A stretch of DNA of 64,000 nucleotides from Leisingera daeponensis (GTDB taxonomy: Bacteria > Pseudomonadota > Alphaproteobacteria > Rhodobacterales > Rhodobacteraceae), in the NCBI RefSeq assembly GCF_019801465.1, contig NZ_JAHVJA010000002.1, positions 434,001 through 498,000 on the forward strand, written 5' to 3'. Both the position numbers and the translations under genes were made by a program. This document shows positions 35,167-44,945 of this stretch, piece by piece (the stretch's first letter is position 1; each line of letters opens with the position of its first letter). A model generated the notes under the pieces. It searched no databases and was not told where the DNA came from. It saw nothing but the letters and a program-made list of their open reading frames with translations.

Positions 35167-36387
35167 GTGTCCTTTGTCGACCGCCGTGTTGAAACCCGCC
35201 CAACCAGCGGCGAGGCGCCGTTTGGCCTGAACGAGGTTTTCTTTTCCAGAACCGACAGCCGCGGGGTGATCCAGGCCGGGAACTATGTTTTCCGCCGCGT
35301 CGGCGCCTACTCCTGGGAGGAGCTGATCGGGGCGCCGCACAAGGTGATCCGCCACCCGGACATGCCCAAGGGGGTGTTTTCGCTGTTCTGGGAAACCATC
35401 CAGCGCGGCGAGAGCATTGGCGCCTACGTCAAGAACAAGGCCAAGGACGGCCTGTACTATTGGGTCTTCGCCGTGGTGATGCCTTGCCAGGACGGCTACC
35501 TGTCCGCCCGCATCAAGCCCAGCAGCAAGCTGTTCGATGAGGTGCGCGGCCTCTACACGAAAATGTTGAAGCGCGAAAAGGACGAGGACATAAAGCCGGA
35601 GGACAGCGCGCAAGACCTGCTCGACTGGCTGAACAGCCAGGGGTACGAGGACTACCACCAGTTTGCCGCCCATGCTCTCAGCCAGGAGCTCATCGCGCGC
35701 GACAAGGGGCTGGGCAACCAGCAGAACGCCCGGATCCAGGAGCTTTCCGGCATGCTGCAGGATGCCGAAAAGCTGGCGGAGGAAACCGATGGCCTGATCG
35801 CCGATTTCGATGCCATGCACACTATTCCGCATAACCTGCGGGTGCTGGCCTCGCGCATCGAACCCTCTGGCGGGCCGGTTACCGTGCTGTCGCAGAACTA
35901 CGGCGCCATGTCGCGGCAGATGTCGGACTGGTTCGGCGCCCATGTAATGGGCGAGAACAGCAACTTCGCCAAGATCAAATCCTCGGTGAATGACAGCCTG
36001 TTTGTCGAAGGCATGGCGCGCATCCTGGCCGAATGCGACATTCAGCTGCAAAAGGAACGCCGCGAGCTGGGCAACCTCGATATGGAGGCTGAGCGCAGTA
36101 TTCTGAGCGAACTGGTGAAGGAGCAAACCAAGCGCTCGGAGGAAGGCATGCGGGAAGTGGACGGTGAAGCCGTGCGCATCACCAATGCCTGCCAGATCAT
36201 GCACCGGCATTTCCTGGGCCTCAGCTCCACTCGCGTCCTGCTCAAGATCGAAAGCGCGCGGCTCACCGATTCCGGCGAAACACTGGCTGACATTATCGAC
36301 CAGCTCGGCGGCTTTCAGGAACGGATCTCCCGGCGGCTGGACCGGATCGGCAAGCTCAGCGAAGACATCCGCATGCTCGAACAGTAG
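35167..36387 (+). CDS. PAS-domain sensory protein, aerotaxis-like N-terminus
   Basis: This 406-residue protein starts at GTG. Residues 20-115 form a PAS domain of the Aer type (FFSRTDSRGVIQAGN, then GAPHKVIRHPDMP and YYWVFAVVMP), a pattern used to bind FAD or another redox cofactor. The remainder is long and helical (about 170-400) with heptad character but lacks the conserved methyl-accepting hairpin of chemoreceptors and any kinase or GGDEF domain. There are no transmembrane helices. It may be a soluble redox or energy sensor with a helical output, partner unknown. It is followed by the Kef-type antiporter 87 bp downstream. Confidence 0.8.
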   Translation: MSFVDRRVETRPTSGEAPFGLNEVFFSRTDSRGVIQAGNYVFRRVGAYSWEELIGAPHKVIRHPDMPKGVFSLFWETIQRGESIGAYVKNKAKDGLYYWVFAVVMPCQDGYLSARIKPSSKLFDEVRGLYTKMLKREKDEDIKPEDSAQDLLDWLNSQGYEDYHQFAAHALSQELIARDKGLGNQQNARIQELSGMLQDAEKLAEETDGLIADFDAMHTIPHNLRVLASRIEPSGGPVTVLSQNYGAMSRQMSDWFGAHVMGENSNFAKIKSSVNDSLFVEGMARILAECDIQLQKERRELGNLDMEAERSILSELVKEQTKRSEEGMREVDGEAVRITNACQIMHRHFLGLSSTRVLLKIESARLTDSGETLADIIDQLGGFQERISRRLDRIGKLSEDIRMLEQ

Positions 36388-36474
36388 GCGCTGCAGGCGC
36401 CCTATTGCCGCAATCACCCGCCCCGCGCTGCAAAGCCATTGCCAAGGCCGGGGCAGGCTTGCGATACCTGTTTT

Positions 36475-38367
36475 ATGGAAGAGTTTTTCTATCAGGCAAC
36501 AATTTACCTCGGCGCCGCGGTCATCGCGGTGCCCCTGGCGGCACGTCTCGGCCTGGGCTCGGTGCTGGGGTATCTCGCGGCCGGCATTGCCATTGGCCCG
36601 GTGCTGGGCCTGACCGGCGCCGAAACTGAGGATCTGCGCCATTTTGCAGAATTCGGCGTGGTGATGATGCTGTTCCTGATCGGGCTGGAACTGGAGCCGC
36701 GCGCGCTTTGGGCGATGCGGGACAAGCTGATCGGGCTGGGCGGCATGCAGGTGTCAGCCTCCACCGTTGTCCTGATGGGCGCCGCAATGGCGATGGGCCA
36801 GCCTTGGCATGTCAGCCTGGCAGTGGGGCTGGCGCTGTCGCTGTCCTCCACCGCGATTGTACTGCAGACGCTGTCGGAGAAGGGGCTGATGCGAACCGGC
36901 GGAGGCCGGGCCGCCTTCTCGGTGCTGCTGACTCAGGATATTGCAGTGATCCCGATCCTCGCTTTCCTGCCGCTTCTGGGCACCTATGCCATTCCGCAGT
37001 TCGCCGCTGACGGTTCGATCAGCCGTGAAGGCGCAGGCGGCCATGGCGGCGGCCACGGTTCGCTGTCTCTGGTCGACGGGCTGCCGGGCTGGGCGGTGGC
37101 GCTGGTCACGCTGGCTGCGATCGCCTTCATCATTCTGGCAGGCATCTACCTGACCCGCCCACTGTTCCGTTTCATACACGCCTCCAACCTGCGGGAGATG
37201 TACACCGCGCTGGCGCTGATGATCGTGGTCGGCATTTCCTTCGTAATGACCCTGGTTGGCCTGTCGCCGGCGCTTGGCGCGTTTCTGGCGGGCGTGGTTC
37301 TGGCCAACTCGGAATTCCGTCACGAGATGGAAAGCGACCTCAACCCTTTCAAGGGGCTTTTGCTGGGGCTGTTCTTCATCACCGTGGGGGCCGGCATCGA
37401 TTACCGCCAGTTCCTGGCGGACCCCGGCGACCTGATCGGCCTTGCGCTGCTGGTGATTTTTGCCAAGGGCGCTGTGCTGTTCATTGTCGGACGCGCCTTT
37501 GGCCTGCGCCGCCGCCGCCTGTGGCTGTTCACCCTCAGCCTGGCACAGGCAGGGGAGTTCGGGTTCGTGCTGCTGGCTTTCTCCACCCAGCTCAATGTCC
37601 TGCCTGCGGCGCTGTCAGAGAAGCTGCTGCTGGTGATCGCGTTGTCGATGCTGATCACTCCGCTGCTGTTCATTGCCTATGACCTCCTGTCCAAGCGCAT
37701 GGGCGAGCCCCTGCAGGAACCCGAACCGGATGAGATTGACGAGGAAGGCCCGGTGATCATTGCGGGCATCGGACGGTTCGGACAGATCGTCAACCGGCTG
37801 GTGCAGGCAAGCGGCTTCAAGACGGTGGTGCTGGACCACGATATGGAGGCGGTGCAGCTGATGCGCCGTTTCGGAGTCAAAAGCTTTCTAGGCGATCCGA
37901 CCCGGCCGGAACTGCTGAAAGCCGCAGGGATTGCCAAGGCCAAGGTGTTTGTTGTGGCGCTGGATGACCCTGAGGGCGTGGTCAAGATGGTATCCTATGT
38001 GCGCCGGGCCTATCCGGATCTGCACATCATCGCCCGCGCCAAGGACCGCAACCACGTCTATGAACTGTACCAGGCCGGCGCCGATGACATCGTCCGCGAA
38101 CTTTTTGACAGCTCGGTGCGCGCCGGGCGCTATGTGCTGGAGAACGTCGGCCTAAGCGAATATGAGGCCGCGCAGGCCGCGCAAACGTTCTACAACCACG
38201 ACCGCCAGAACCTGCGCGATCTGGCGCAGCATTGGATTCCCGGCGTTCCTGCCAGCCAGAATCCAGCATACATAGAACGTGCGCAAGAGCTGGAAAAAGC
38301 AATTGAAAGCGCAATTTTTGAGATGGCCGAGCGCAAGCGCAAGAGGTCCTCTGAAGCCGCAGAATGA
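36475..38367 (+). CDS. Monovalent cation:proton antiporter-2 (KefB/KefC-like) with RCK domain
   Basis: This protein is about 630 residues. Twelve or so transmembrane helices (1-415) form a CPA2 exchanger core. A His/Gly-rich loop (EGAGGHGGGHGS) lies near residue 183, and the helix GLSPALGAFLAGVVLANSEF is typical of Kef proteins. From about 420 a TrkA-N/RCK domain with the nucleotide-binding GIGRFGQIVNRL follows, then an acidic-basic helical tail. It probably exchanges K+ for H+ under control of NAD(H) or glutathione adducts. The ATG at 36475 starts directly before the first helix; a start 12 codons upstream is less likely. No KefF/KefG ancillary subunit is adjacent. Confidence 0.88.
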   Translation: MEEFFYQATIYLGAAVIAVPLAARLGLGSVLGYLAAGIAIGPVLGLTGAETEDLRHFAEFGVVMMLFLIGLELEPRALWAMRDKLIGLGGMQVSASTVVLMGAAMAMGQPWHVSLAVGLALSLSSTAIVLQTLSEKGLMRTGGGRAAFSVLLTQDIAVIPILAFLPLLGTYAIPQFAADGSISREGAGGHGGGHGSLSLVDGLPGWAVALVTLAAIAFIILAGIYLTRPLFRFIHASNLREMYTALALMIVVGISFVMTLVGLSPALGAFLAGVVLANSEFRHEMESDLNPFKGLLLGLFFITVGAGIDYRQFLADPGDLIGLALLVIFAKGAVLFIVGRAFGLRRRRLWLFTLSLAQAGEFGFVLLAFSTQLNVLPAALSEKLLLVIALSMLITPLLFIAYDLLSKRMGEPLQEPEPDEIDEEGPVIIAGIGRFGQIVNRLVQASGFKTVVLDHDMEAVQLMRRFGVKSFLGDPTRPELLKAAGIAKAKVFVVALDDPEGVVKMVSYVRRAYPDLHIIARAKDRNHVYELYQAGADDIVRELFDSSVRAGRYVLENVGLSEYEAAQAAQTFYNHDRQNLRDLAQHWIPGVPASQNPAYIERAQELEKAIESAIFEMAERKRKRSSEAAE

Positions 38368-38393
38368 AAAAGCCCCGGCGCAAACCGGGGCTT
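38367..38393 (-). terminator. Terminator between kef and cobT
   Basis: AAGCCCCGG-CGCAAA-CCGGGGCTT hairpin; read on the minus strand it is followed by TTTTTCATT, so it chiefly ends cobT. It can also serve the plus-strand antiporter gene, whose stop codon touches it. Confidence 0.85.
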
Positions 38394-38421
38394 GAAATAG
38401 GGAGCGGAACGCCCTCCCGGG

Positions 38422-39438
38422 TCAGCTGTCCGAAACTCCAGCTTCGGCAAAGGTCGCCATGCCGCTGTGGCAGGCGATTGCTCCCCTCAGAACCTGGATC
38501 GCCAAGGCCGCGCCAGAGGCCTCGCCCAGGCGCAGGCCCAGCGACAACAACGGCTGCTTGCCCAGTTTCGCCAGCAAGGCAGCATGGGCGCCTTCCGCGC
38601 TTTGATGACCCGCCACCGCGTGGTCGAGCGCCCCGTCGGCCGTTTGCAGCAGGCAGGCCGCCGCGGCACAGCAGATGAAACCATCCAGGATCACAGGAAT
38701 GCGCAGCACGCGGGCCGCAGCGATGGCGCCCGCCATGGCCGCAATCTCGCGACCGCCCAGGCAGGCCAGCGCATCCAGCCCGTCGCGGATCGCGCTCTGG
38801 TGCAGGGCAACGCCTTCAGCCACCACGCGGGTCTTGTTGGCGAGCCCGGCATCGTCCACACCGGTGCCGCGCCCGGTCCAATCCGCGGCCTCGCCGCCGA
38901 ACAGAGCGCAGCAAAGCGCCGCTGCCGGGGTTGTGTTGCCGATTCCCATTTCTCCAACCACCAGCAGATCCGCAGAAGGGTCCACCGACTCCCAGCCGGC
39001 TTTCAGCGCAGCAAGAAGATCGTCCTGGCTCATCGCGGCGCCCTTTGTGAAATCGGCTGTCGGCCGGTCCAGCTCCAGCGCATGGACGTCCATGCGCGCG
39101 CCCGCCAGCTTGGCCAGCTGGTTGATCGCGGCACCACCGTGTTCGAAGTTGATCACCATCTGCGCCGTCACTTCCGCCGGGAAGGCCGAAACCCCCTGCT
39201 CCATCACTCCGTGGTTGCCCGCAAAGACAATCACCTGCGGCGCAGAGATCTCTGGCCGCGCGCTGCCGCGCCAGCCGCCGTACCAGATCGCCAGATCCTC
39301 CAGCCGCCCCAGCGCGCCCGGCGGCTTAGTCAGCTGCCCGTTGCGCGCCGCAGCCCCGGCCACCGCAGTTTGGTCCTGCACCGGAGCGCCTCCCAGCGCG
39401 GTGCGGAAATCATCAAGGGAGGAAAGCTGTGGCAGCAT
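38422..39438 (-). CDS. cobT: Nicotinate-nucleotide--dimethylbenzimidazole phosphoribosyltransferase
   Basis: This 338-residue enzyme activates dimethylbenzimidazole to alpha-ribazole phosphate for the lower ligand of cobalamin. Hallmarks are the N-terminal [14 protein letters not shown], the VFAGNHGV segment, the [13 protein letters not shown] motif, and the C-terminal DGFICCAAA. The start follows GAGG 8 nt upstream; a longer in-frame start lies upstream without support. It is divergent from cobS across a 100-bp gap, so the two are probably co-regulated. No cobalamin riboswitch fits in that gap. Confidence 0.94.
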   Translation of the reverse strand: MLPQLSSLDDFRTALGGAPVQDQTAVAGAAARNGQLTKPPGALGRLEDLAIWYGGWRGSARPEISAPQVIVFAGNHGVMEQGVSAFPAEVTAQMVINFEHGGAAINQLAKLAGARMDVHALELDRPTADFTKGAAMSQDDLLAALKAGWESVDPSADLLVVGEMGIGNTTPAAALCCALFGGEAADWTGRGTGVDDAGLANKTRVVAEGVALHQSAIRDGLDALACLGGREIAAMAGAIAAARVLRIPVILDGFICCAAAACLLQTADGALDHAVAGHQSAEGAHAALLAKLGKQPLLSLGLRLGEASGAALAIQVLRGAIACHSGMATFAEAGVSDS

Positions 39439-39538
39439 GTGAAAGCCTCGTTGCATCTGAGTGGTGGACGCGGATAAAGCGGTTTCACCCTGTTTACCCG
39501 CTGGCAGCTCTGCCGCAAGCACCGCAATAGGCCCGTGA

Positions 39539-40297
39539 ATGCAAAAAAACGACATACAGGCAAATGACATCCTTCTGGCGCTGGTGCTTCTGACCCGGCT
39601 GCCGCTGCCCCGCCTGCCGCAGGACGCCTTTCAGCGCCAGGCCAAGGCAGTTTGGGCATTTCCGCTGGCGGGCCTGGCAGTTGCCCTGCCCGCAGCCCTG
39701 CTGGCCGCTCTGGCGCTTTCCGCGGGCCTGCCCGCCGCGGTGGTCGCCGGGATCGCTCTGGCTGCTCAGGTAATGCTGACGGGGGCCATGCATGAAGACG
39801 GGCTTGCCGACACCGCAGATGGACTGTGGGGCGGTTTCAGACGCGAGCGGCGGCTGGAGATTATGAAGGACAGCCGCATCGGCGCCTATGGCGTGATCGC
39901 GCTGATCCTCGGCTTCGGGCTGCGCTGGGGCGCATTGGCCGCGCTGATCGAAACGGCCGGCATCTGGCCGCTGCTGGCGCTGGCGATGCTCAGCCGGTCG
40001 ACGATGCCCCTGTTGATGGCTTGGCTGCCGAACGCACGGTCGGCAGGCCTCTCGCAATCCGTGGGCCGCCCCCGCGCTCTGCCCTGCCTGCTGTCTGCAG
40101 GACTGGCTTTTGCCCTGTCGCTTCCACTGATCGGTGGCGCAGCTCTGGGAGCAGCGCTGGCGATGGGCGCAGCCGCCCTTGGCTTCGGCGCACTGGCCAA
40201 GGCCAAAATCGGCGGCCAGACTGGTGATATTCTCGGTGCCTGCCAACAGGTTGCCGAAATTGCCGGCCTGCTCGCACTGCTGGTCATCCGGGGCTAG
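39539..40297 (+). CDS. cobS: Adenosylcobinamide-GDP ribazoletransferase
   Basis: This 252-residue integral membrane enzyme joins adenosylcobinamide-GDP to alpha-ribazole, the last step of cobalamin assembly. It shows the CobS pattern: LLTRLPLP near the N-terminus, [15 protein letters not shown] (about 82-96) with the acidic metal-binding cluster, DSRIGAYGV, and several hydrophobic helices. It pairs with the divergent cobT. Other cob genes are not in the window. Confidence 0.94.
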   Translation: MQKNDIQANDILLALVLLTRLPLPRLPQDAFQRQAKAVWAFPLAGLAVALPAALLAALALSAGLPAAVVAGIALAAQVMLTGAMHEDGLADTADGLWGGFRRERRLEIMKDSRIGAYGVIALILGFGLRWGALAALIETAGIWPLLALAMLSRSTMPLLMAWLPNARSAGLSQSVGRPRALPCLLSAGLAFALSLPLIGGAALGAALAMGAAALGFGALAKAKIGGQTGDILGACQQVAEIAGLLALLVIRG

Positions 40298-40311
40298 CCC
40301 GCCGCCAGGCG

Positions 40312-40343
40312 AAAAAAAAGGCCGCGCCCTTTCAGGCACGGCC
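40312..40343 (-). terminator. Terminator of carD
   Basis: On the minus strand GGCCGTGCC-TGAAAG-GGCGCGGCC (one G-U pair) is followed by TTTTTTTTCGC, 25 bp after the carD stop. Confidence 0.85.
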
Positions 40344-40367
40344 CCTCGGTCTTCTCATCCGGCTGGA

Positions 40368-40877
40368 TCAGGCAGCGCGGGACGTCAGAACTTCATCCAC
40401 CTGCTTGGCGGCAGCAATCTCGTCATTGCCGGAAACCGCAGCCACTTCGCGGGTAAGGCGCTCCAGCGCGGCTTCATACAGCTGGCGCTCGGAATAGCTC
40501 TGCTCGCGCTGGTCGTCGGTGCGGTGCAAGTCCCGCACCACTTCGGCGATCGAGATCAGGTCGCCGGAGTTGATCTTCTGCTCATACTCCTGGGCGCGGC
40601 GCGACCACATGGCGCGCTTCACCTTGGCCTTGCCCTTGAGCGTCTTCATCGCCTGGGCAATCACGTCCGGCGAGCTCAGGGAGCGCATGCCCACTTCGGT
40701 CGCCTTGTTGGTCGGCACCCGCAGGGTCATTTTGTCCTTTTCAAAGGTGATCACGAAAAGCTCCAGCGCAAAGCCGGCCACTTCCTGCTCCTCGATCGAG
40801 ATGATCTGACCCACGCCATGCGCCGGATAGACCACGTAATCATTGGGGCGGAATTCGAGCTTCTTCGACTTGGTCAT
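40368..40877 (-). CDS. CarD-family RNA-polymerase-binding regulator
   Basis: This 169-residue protein has an N-terminal Tudor-like RNA polymerase interaction domain (FRPNDYVVYPAHGVGQIISIEE, about 8-60) and a C-terminal helical DNA-contacting domain (RRAQEYEQKINSGDLISIAE, about 95-165). CarD proteins bind the beta subunit and stabilise open complexes at weak promoters; in alphaproteobacteria they boost many genes including rRNA. It is monocistronic, with its own terminator and about 200 bp upstream to the fdxA terminator. Confidence 0.93.
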   Translation of the reverse strand: MTKSKKLEFRPNDYVVYPAHGVGQIISIEEQEVAGFALELFVITFEKDKMTLRVPTNKATEVGMRSLSSPDVIAQAMKTLKGKAKVKRAMWSRRAQEYEQKINSGDLISIAEVVRDLHRTDDQREQSYSERQLYEAALERLTREVAAVSGNDEIAAAKQVDEVLTSRAA

Positions 40878-41073
40878 ACAGGTTCTTCCTCACTCATGAG
40901 CCGGGCGGCACCGGCACTATGGCAAACAAAATGTCCAGATCCGGTCAGTTGAGTTTGACCAGTCCCCAAGGACATTTTCTCCGCAGAAATACCGCCCATT
41001 TTGCACGCCACTGCTACGGCGCACCGGGGGCGGACTCCGATTGTTTATGTCTATTGTCTGCTAAGTATATCAT

Positions 41074-41100
41074 AAAAAAGGGCCGCCCGAAAGGCGGCCC
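41074..41100 (-). terminator. Terminator of the helicase-S4-fdxA unit
   Basis: GGGCCGCC-TTTCG-GGCGGCCC followed by TTTTTTATG on the minus strand, about 80 bp after the ferredoxin stop. Confidence 0.85.
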
Positions 41101-41179
41101 GCTGGCGGCGGGCCGTAAAAACCCGAAGCAATACGGCGGTTTTCCGCACAAATGCGGCACTGCCGCGTGAGATTGAGAA

Positions 41180-41518
41180 TCAGCCGCCCTCGCCGGGCGC
41201 CTCAGAGAAATACTTCTCCATCTTGCCCTCTTCACCGTCCCGCTCCTCGTAGCCCGGCATCGGATCCTTCTTGGAAACGATCACCGGCCACAGCTCGGCA
41301 TATTTGCGGTTGAACTCAACCCATTTGTCCATATCCGGCTCGGTGTCGGGACGGATCGCATCGGCGGGGCACTCCGGTTCGCAGACGCCGCAGTCGATGC
41401 ACTCGTCGGGATGGATGACCAGGGTGTTCTCGCCCTCATAGAAGCAGTCTACCGGGCATACCTCGACACAGTCGGTGTATTTGCAGGCGATGCAGTTTTC
41501 CGTCACGACATAGGTCAT
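41180..41518 (-). CDS. fdxA: 7Fe ferredoxin (3Fe-4S/4Fe-4S)
   Basis: This 112-residue ferredoxin has nine Cys residues clustered in the first half (9, 12, 17, 21, 25, 40, 43, 46, 50). The first motif is broken as in FdxA, consistent with one 3Fe-4S cluster, and the second, [12 protein letters not shown], is a regular 4Fe-4S binding motif. The acidic C-terminal tail is usual for the alphaproteobacterial FdxA. It follows the S4 protein by 62 bp on the same strand and is followed by a terminator. The electron partner is not defined by context. Confidence 0.94.
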   Translation of the reverse strand: MTYVVTENCIACKYTDCVEVCPVDCFYEGENTLVIHPDECIDCGVCEPECPADAIRPDTEPDMDKWVEFNRKYAELWPVIVSKKDPMPGYEERDGEEGKMEKYFSEAPGEGG

Positions 41519-41580
41519 AGTACCGAGTCCCGTTATCCGTTTGCGCCTAGCTAATCCAGACCGCCAGCGGCTTCAAGCCG

Positions 41581-41955
41581 TCAAAGGGTATCCTGCTTGC
41601 GAGTAAGATCAAGCGCCCTGCGGGCTTTTTTGTCCGGACGGCCCTTTCCCTCGAACTTCGGGTTTGACGGAATTTTTTCCTGCTTCTCCGTCATATCGAA
41701 GTACAGCGCCTGCGCCTCAGGCGCCGGGCCGCGCCGCTCGCCGATAGCTTCGACCCGCACCACGCGGATCACTTTGCCTTGAGCGAAGGTCAGAACGTCA
41801 CCCGGGGCGACGTTCTGAGCCGGTTTCAGTGCCTTGGTGCCGTTGAGGCGCACATGGCCCGCGCTGACCTGTTTGGCGGCCAGGCTGCGGGTTTTGAAAA
41901 ACCGCGCATGCCACAGCCACTTGTCGATGCGGATCTTGGGCGCCCCGTCAGCCAT
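41581..41955 (-). CDS. S4-domain RNA-binding protein (Hsp15-like)
   Basis: This 124-residue protein has an N-terminal S4 domain (RIDKWLWHARFFKTRSLAAKQV, about 8-60) and a basic C-terminal tail (KKARRALDLTRKQ). It resembles HslR/Hsp15, which binds stalled 50S subunits carrying nascent chains after heat stress. It starts 7 bp after the helicase stop, so it is cotranscribed with that RNA helicase, which suits an RNA or ribosome maintenance role. Confidence 0.9.
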   Translation of the reverse strand: MADGAPKIRIDKWLWHARFFKTRSLAAKQVSAGHVRLNGTKALKPAQNVAPGDVLTFAQGKVIRVVRVEAIGERRGPAPEAQALYFDMTEKQEKIPSNPKFEGKGRPDKKARRALDLTRKQDTL

Positions 41956-41962
41956 GGCAGGA

Positions 41963-44917
41963 TCAGTCGCCCTGCTTCAACCCCATCAGCGCTGCGGCAA
42001 AGGGGTTGTCCGGGTCGATCTGCTTTTCCTTCTTTGCAGGACGCGAGGAGTAGGTCTTGGCACCGTGATCCTGGCGTGGGCCGCCCTTGCGGCCCGGCTT
42101 GCCGCGACCGCCTTCACGGTCGCCGCCCTTGGCTCCGCGCGGTTTGCCCTTGCCGCCAGGTTTGCCGTCGCCCTGCGGACGGCGGTTCTGCTGACGCTGG
42201 CCGCCCTGGCGCCCGCCCCGGTTGCCGCCCCAGGTGAAAGTGTAGAACACCTCCAGTTCCGGCTCGTCAACATTGGCATCGACCGCTTCGCCGACCGGGG
42301 TTTCATCCGCGGCGGTTTCAGAAACCGGGGTGTCCGCAACCGGCTCGGCCGGCTCCTCGGCCACCGGCGCCACGCCTGCGTCCACGATTGCCTCGGTGCC
42401 TGCGGGCACATCGGCGGGCGCGGTGTCTGCACCTTCGTCCGGGGCTGCGGCGGGTGTGACCGCTGCCTCGGCAGCAGCGTCCATCACCGGCTGGCCTTCG
42501 GCGGGGGTGCTGGTCTCGGCAACCACAGCATCCACCGGTTTCACCTTCTGGCGCTCACCCTTCTCAGCCTTGTAGCCCAGGCCCTGCATCAGCTCCGCGA
42601 ACTGCTCCAGGGTCATGCCGGTGATCGACAGCATATCGGCCTTGGCTTCAAAACCGCCGCGACTGTCCTCGCCGCGCAGCATGTCGGCCAGACGCTCCAG
42701 CATGTCGATGCGGATCATCCGCTCGCCAGCAGCCCGGTAGCCGGACATGGTGTCATAACCTTCAGGCGCGTCCTTGATGGAGGGCACAGTGACCAGCCCC
42801 GGAGGCGGTGCTTCGGGGAAATCCTGCAGGCCGTTGGCCAGCGACCACAGCACCAGGCGCAGACGGGTCGGCGCGGGCTTCAGCAGCAACGGCATGAAGA
42901 TGGTGAACTGGCCGAAACGGATGCCATGCTTGCGCAGTGCGCCGCGGGCATCCTGGTCCAGATCCTTGACCTCCTGCGCAACGCCTGCACGGGGCAGCAC
43001 GCCGAGGTTCTCGACCATGCGGAACGCGAACCCGCGCGCCAGGCCGGTCAGCTCTTCGTCCTTCTGCAGATTGAGCAGCGGCTCGAACAGCGCGTTGATC
43101 TTGCGGGTGATGAAATGCAGCAGGCGGCGCTCGACCTTCTGGGCCACGTCCGGCCCGGCGGCGTCATCGACGAACACCTCGATCTGCGGGTTCAGCGCAT
43201 CCGCGCCGGCAACCAGCTTGCCCACCGCATGCTCGCCCCACATGAGGCCGCCCTGCTCGGTAAAATCGATCTCGGTGTCGGGCGCGTTATAGAACCGGTC
43301 CGCACGCAGATGGAACTGAGGCGCCAAGGCCTGCAGCGAGGCCGCCTTCAAGGCTTTGGCCTCGGCACCCTGCGCACCTTTGTCCGGGCTGAACCGGAAC
43401 CCCTCCAGACGGCCGACGAATTCGCCTTCGACCGTCACTTCACCCTTGTCATTCACTTCGGCCAAAAGGGCCTCCTTCTGCTTGAGCCGGCGCAAAAGCA
43501 CGGATGTGCGCCGGTCCACAAATCTCTGAGTCAAGCGCTCGTGCAGCGCGTCTGACAACCTGTCTTCTACAGCGCGCGTCTCCCCGCGCCAATGGCTTTC
43601 GTCACGCAGCCATCCATTCCGCTGCGCGACATATGTCCACGTCCGGATAAATGCCAGACGCTTGGACAATGTGTCGATGTTTCCGTCGGTGCGGTCAATC
43701 CGCTTGATCTGGCGGGCCATCCAGTCGTCGGGCACCACACCGCCGCCGTGCAGATGCTCGAAAATCACTCCCAGAAGCGAAGCATGCTCGGCATGGGAGA
43801 TGCCGCGGAAATCAGGAATCCGGCAGACATCCCACAGCAGTTTAACCGATTGCGCATTGGTGGTGCGCGAGATGACGGCAGATTCCCGCGACAGCATTTT
43901 CAGCGCGCCGAGGTCATCGGCCTCGCGCGCCTTGATGAGGTTCTCGTTCTGCGGGCTTGATTCGAGCGAATTGATCAGTGCTTCGACTGAGCCGAATTGC
44001 AGATCAGCAGAGCGCCAGTTGAGTTTTTTAAGCGGTGTGAACTGATGGTTCATGATGGCCGAAGCCGTGCCCTCATCCAAGGGCCGGGCATCGCCGGTGA
44101 CACCGAAGGTGCCGTGGCTCATGCCACGGCCCGCGCGGCCTGCGATCTGCGCCAGCTCATTGGGGGCCAGCGGACGCATCCGGCGGCCGTCGAACTTGGT
44201 GGTGGAGGAAAACGCCACGTGGTCAATATCGAGGTTGAGCCCCATGCCGATGGCATCAGTGGCGACCAGAAAATCGACCTCGCCATTCTGGTAGAGCTCA
44301 ACCTGCGCATTGCGCGTCCGCGGGCTCAGCGCGCCCATCACTACAGCCGCACCGCCCTTCTGTCGGCGGATCAGCTCGGCAATCGCATAGACATTATCAA
44401 CCGAAAACCCGACGATTGCCGTCCGTTGCGGCATCCGGCTTATCTTTTTCGAACCTGCGTAGACCAGATCGGACATCCGCTCGCGGCGGACAAACTCGAC
44501 GCCTGGAACCAGGGCCGAAATCGGCCCGCGCATGGTGTCTGCGCCTAGGAACAGCGTCTCATGGGTGCCGCGGGCGCGCAGCAGCCGGTCGGTGAACACA
44601 TGGCCGCGCTCCGGGTCGGCGCAAAGCTGGATCTCGTCGATGGCCAGGAAATCGCAGCCCATGCCCTCGGGCATCGCCTCCACCGTGCAGATCCAGTACT
44701 GTGCCCGCGGCGGCACGATCCGCTCCTCGCCGGTGACCAGCGCCACTACGGATGGCCCGCGCGCAGCGACAACCTTGTCATAGACCTCGCGCGCCAGCAG
44801 GCGCAGCGGAAACCCCATCACCCCGGTGCGGTAGCCCAGCATCCGTTCGATGGCATAATGGGTTTTGCCGGTGTTGGTCGGGCCCAGGACGGCCACGATC
44901 CGCGATGCGCTTGCCAT
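41963..44917 (-). CDS. SUV3-like ATP-dependent RNA helicase
   Basis: This 984-residue protein has motif I GPTNTGKT (12-19), motif II DEIQ (AIDEIQLC near 95) and a RecA2 domain with QIAGRAGRG (motif VI, near 258), matching the mitochondrial degradosome helicase SUV3 and its alphaproteobacterial homologues. A long middle part carries the helical and C-terminal helicase domains. The last 200 residues are Ala/Pro/Glu-rich and then Gly/Arg/Lys-rich (GGNRGGRQGGQ), probably an RNA-binding tail. It lies 28 bp after the TPR gene and 7 bp before the S4 gene. Confidence 0.9.
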   Translation of the reverse strand: MASASRIVAVLGPTNTGKTHYAIERMLGYRTGVMGFPLRLLAREVYDKVVAARGPSVVALVTGEERIVPPRAQYWICTVEAMPEGMGCDFLAIDEIQLCADPERGHVFTDRLLRARGTHETLFLGADTMRGPISALVPGVEFVRRERMSDLVYAGSKKISRMPQRTAIVGFSVDNVYAIAELIRRQKGGAAVVMGALSPRTRNAQVELYQNGEVDFLVATDAIGMGLNLDIDHVAFSSTTKFDGRRMRPLAPNELAQIAGRAGRGMSHGTFGVTGDARPLDEGTASAIMNHQFTPLKKLNWRSADLQFGSVEALINSLESSPQNENLIKAREADDLGALKMLSRESAVISRTTNAQSVKLLWDVCRIPDFRGISHAEHASLLGVIFEHLHGGGVVPDDWMARQIKRIDRTDGNIDTLSKRLAFIRTWTYVAQRNGWLRDESHWRGETRAVEDRLSDALHERLTQRFVDRRTSVLLRRLKQKEALLAEVNDKGEVTVEGEFVGRLEGFRFSPDKGAQGAEAKALKAASLQALAPQFHLRADRFYNAPDTEIDFTEQGGLMWGEHAVGKLVAGADALNPQIEVFVDDAAGPDVAQKVERRLLHFITRKINALFEPLLNLQKDEELTGLARGFAFRMVENLGVLPRAGVAQEVKDLDQDARGALRKHGIRFGQFTIFMPLLLKPAPTRLRLVLWSLANGLQDFPEAPPPGLVTVPSIKDAPEGYDTMSGYRAAGERMIRIDMLERLADMLRGEDSRGGFEAKADMLSITGMTLEQFAELMQGLGYKAEKGERQKVKPVDAVVAETSTPAEGQPVMDAAAEAAVTPAAAPDEGADTAPADVPAGTEAIVDAGVAPVAEEPAEPVADTPVSETAADETPVGEAVDANVDEPELEVFYTFTWGGNRGGRQGGQRQQNRRPQGDGKPGGKGKPRGAKGGDREGGRGKPGRKGGPRQDHGAKTYSSRPAKKEKQIDPDNPFAAALMGLKQGD

Positions 44918-44945
44918 TGCTTCAGCCCCCGCGCCCCAGAGGGGC

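Noticed and set aside
39439-39538. Possible cobalamin riboswitch between cobT and cobS
   Set aside because: Only 100 bp between the divergent starts and no B12-box-like sequence was seen.
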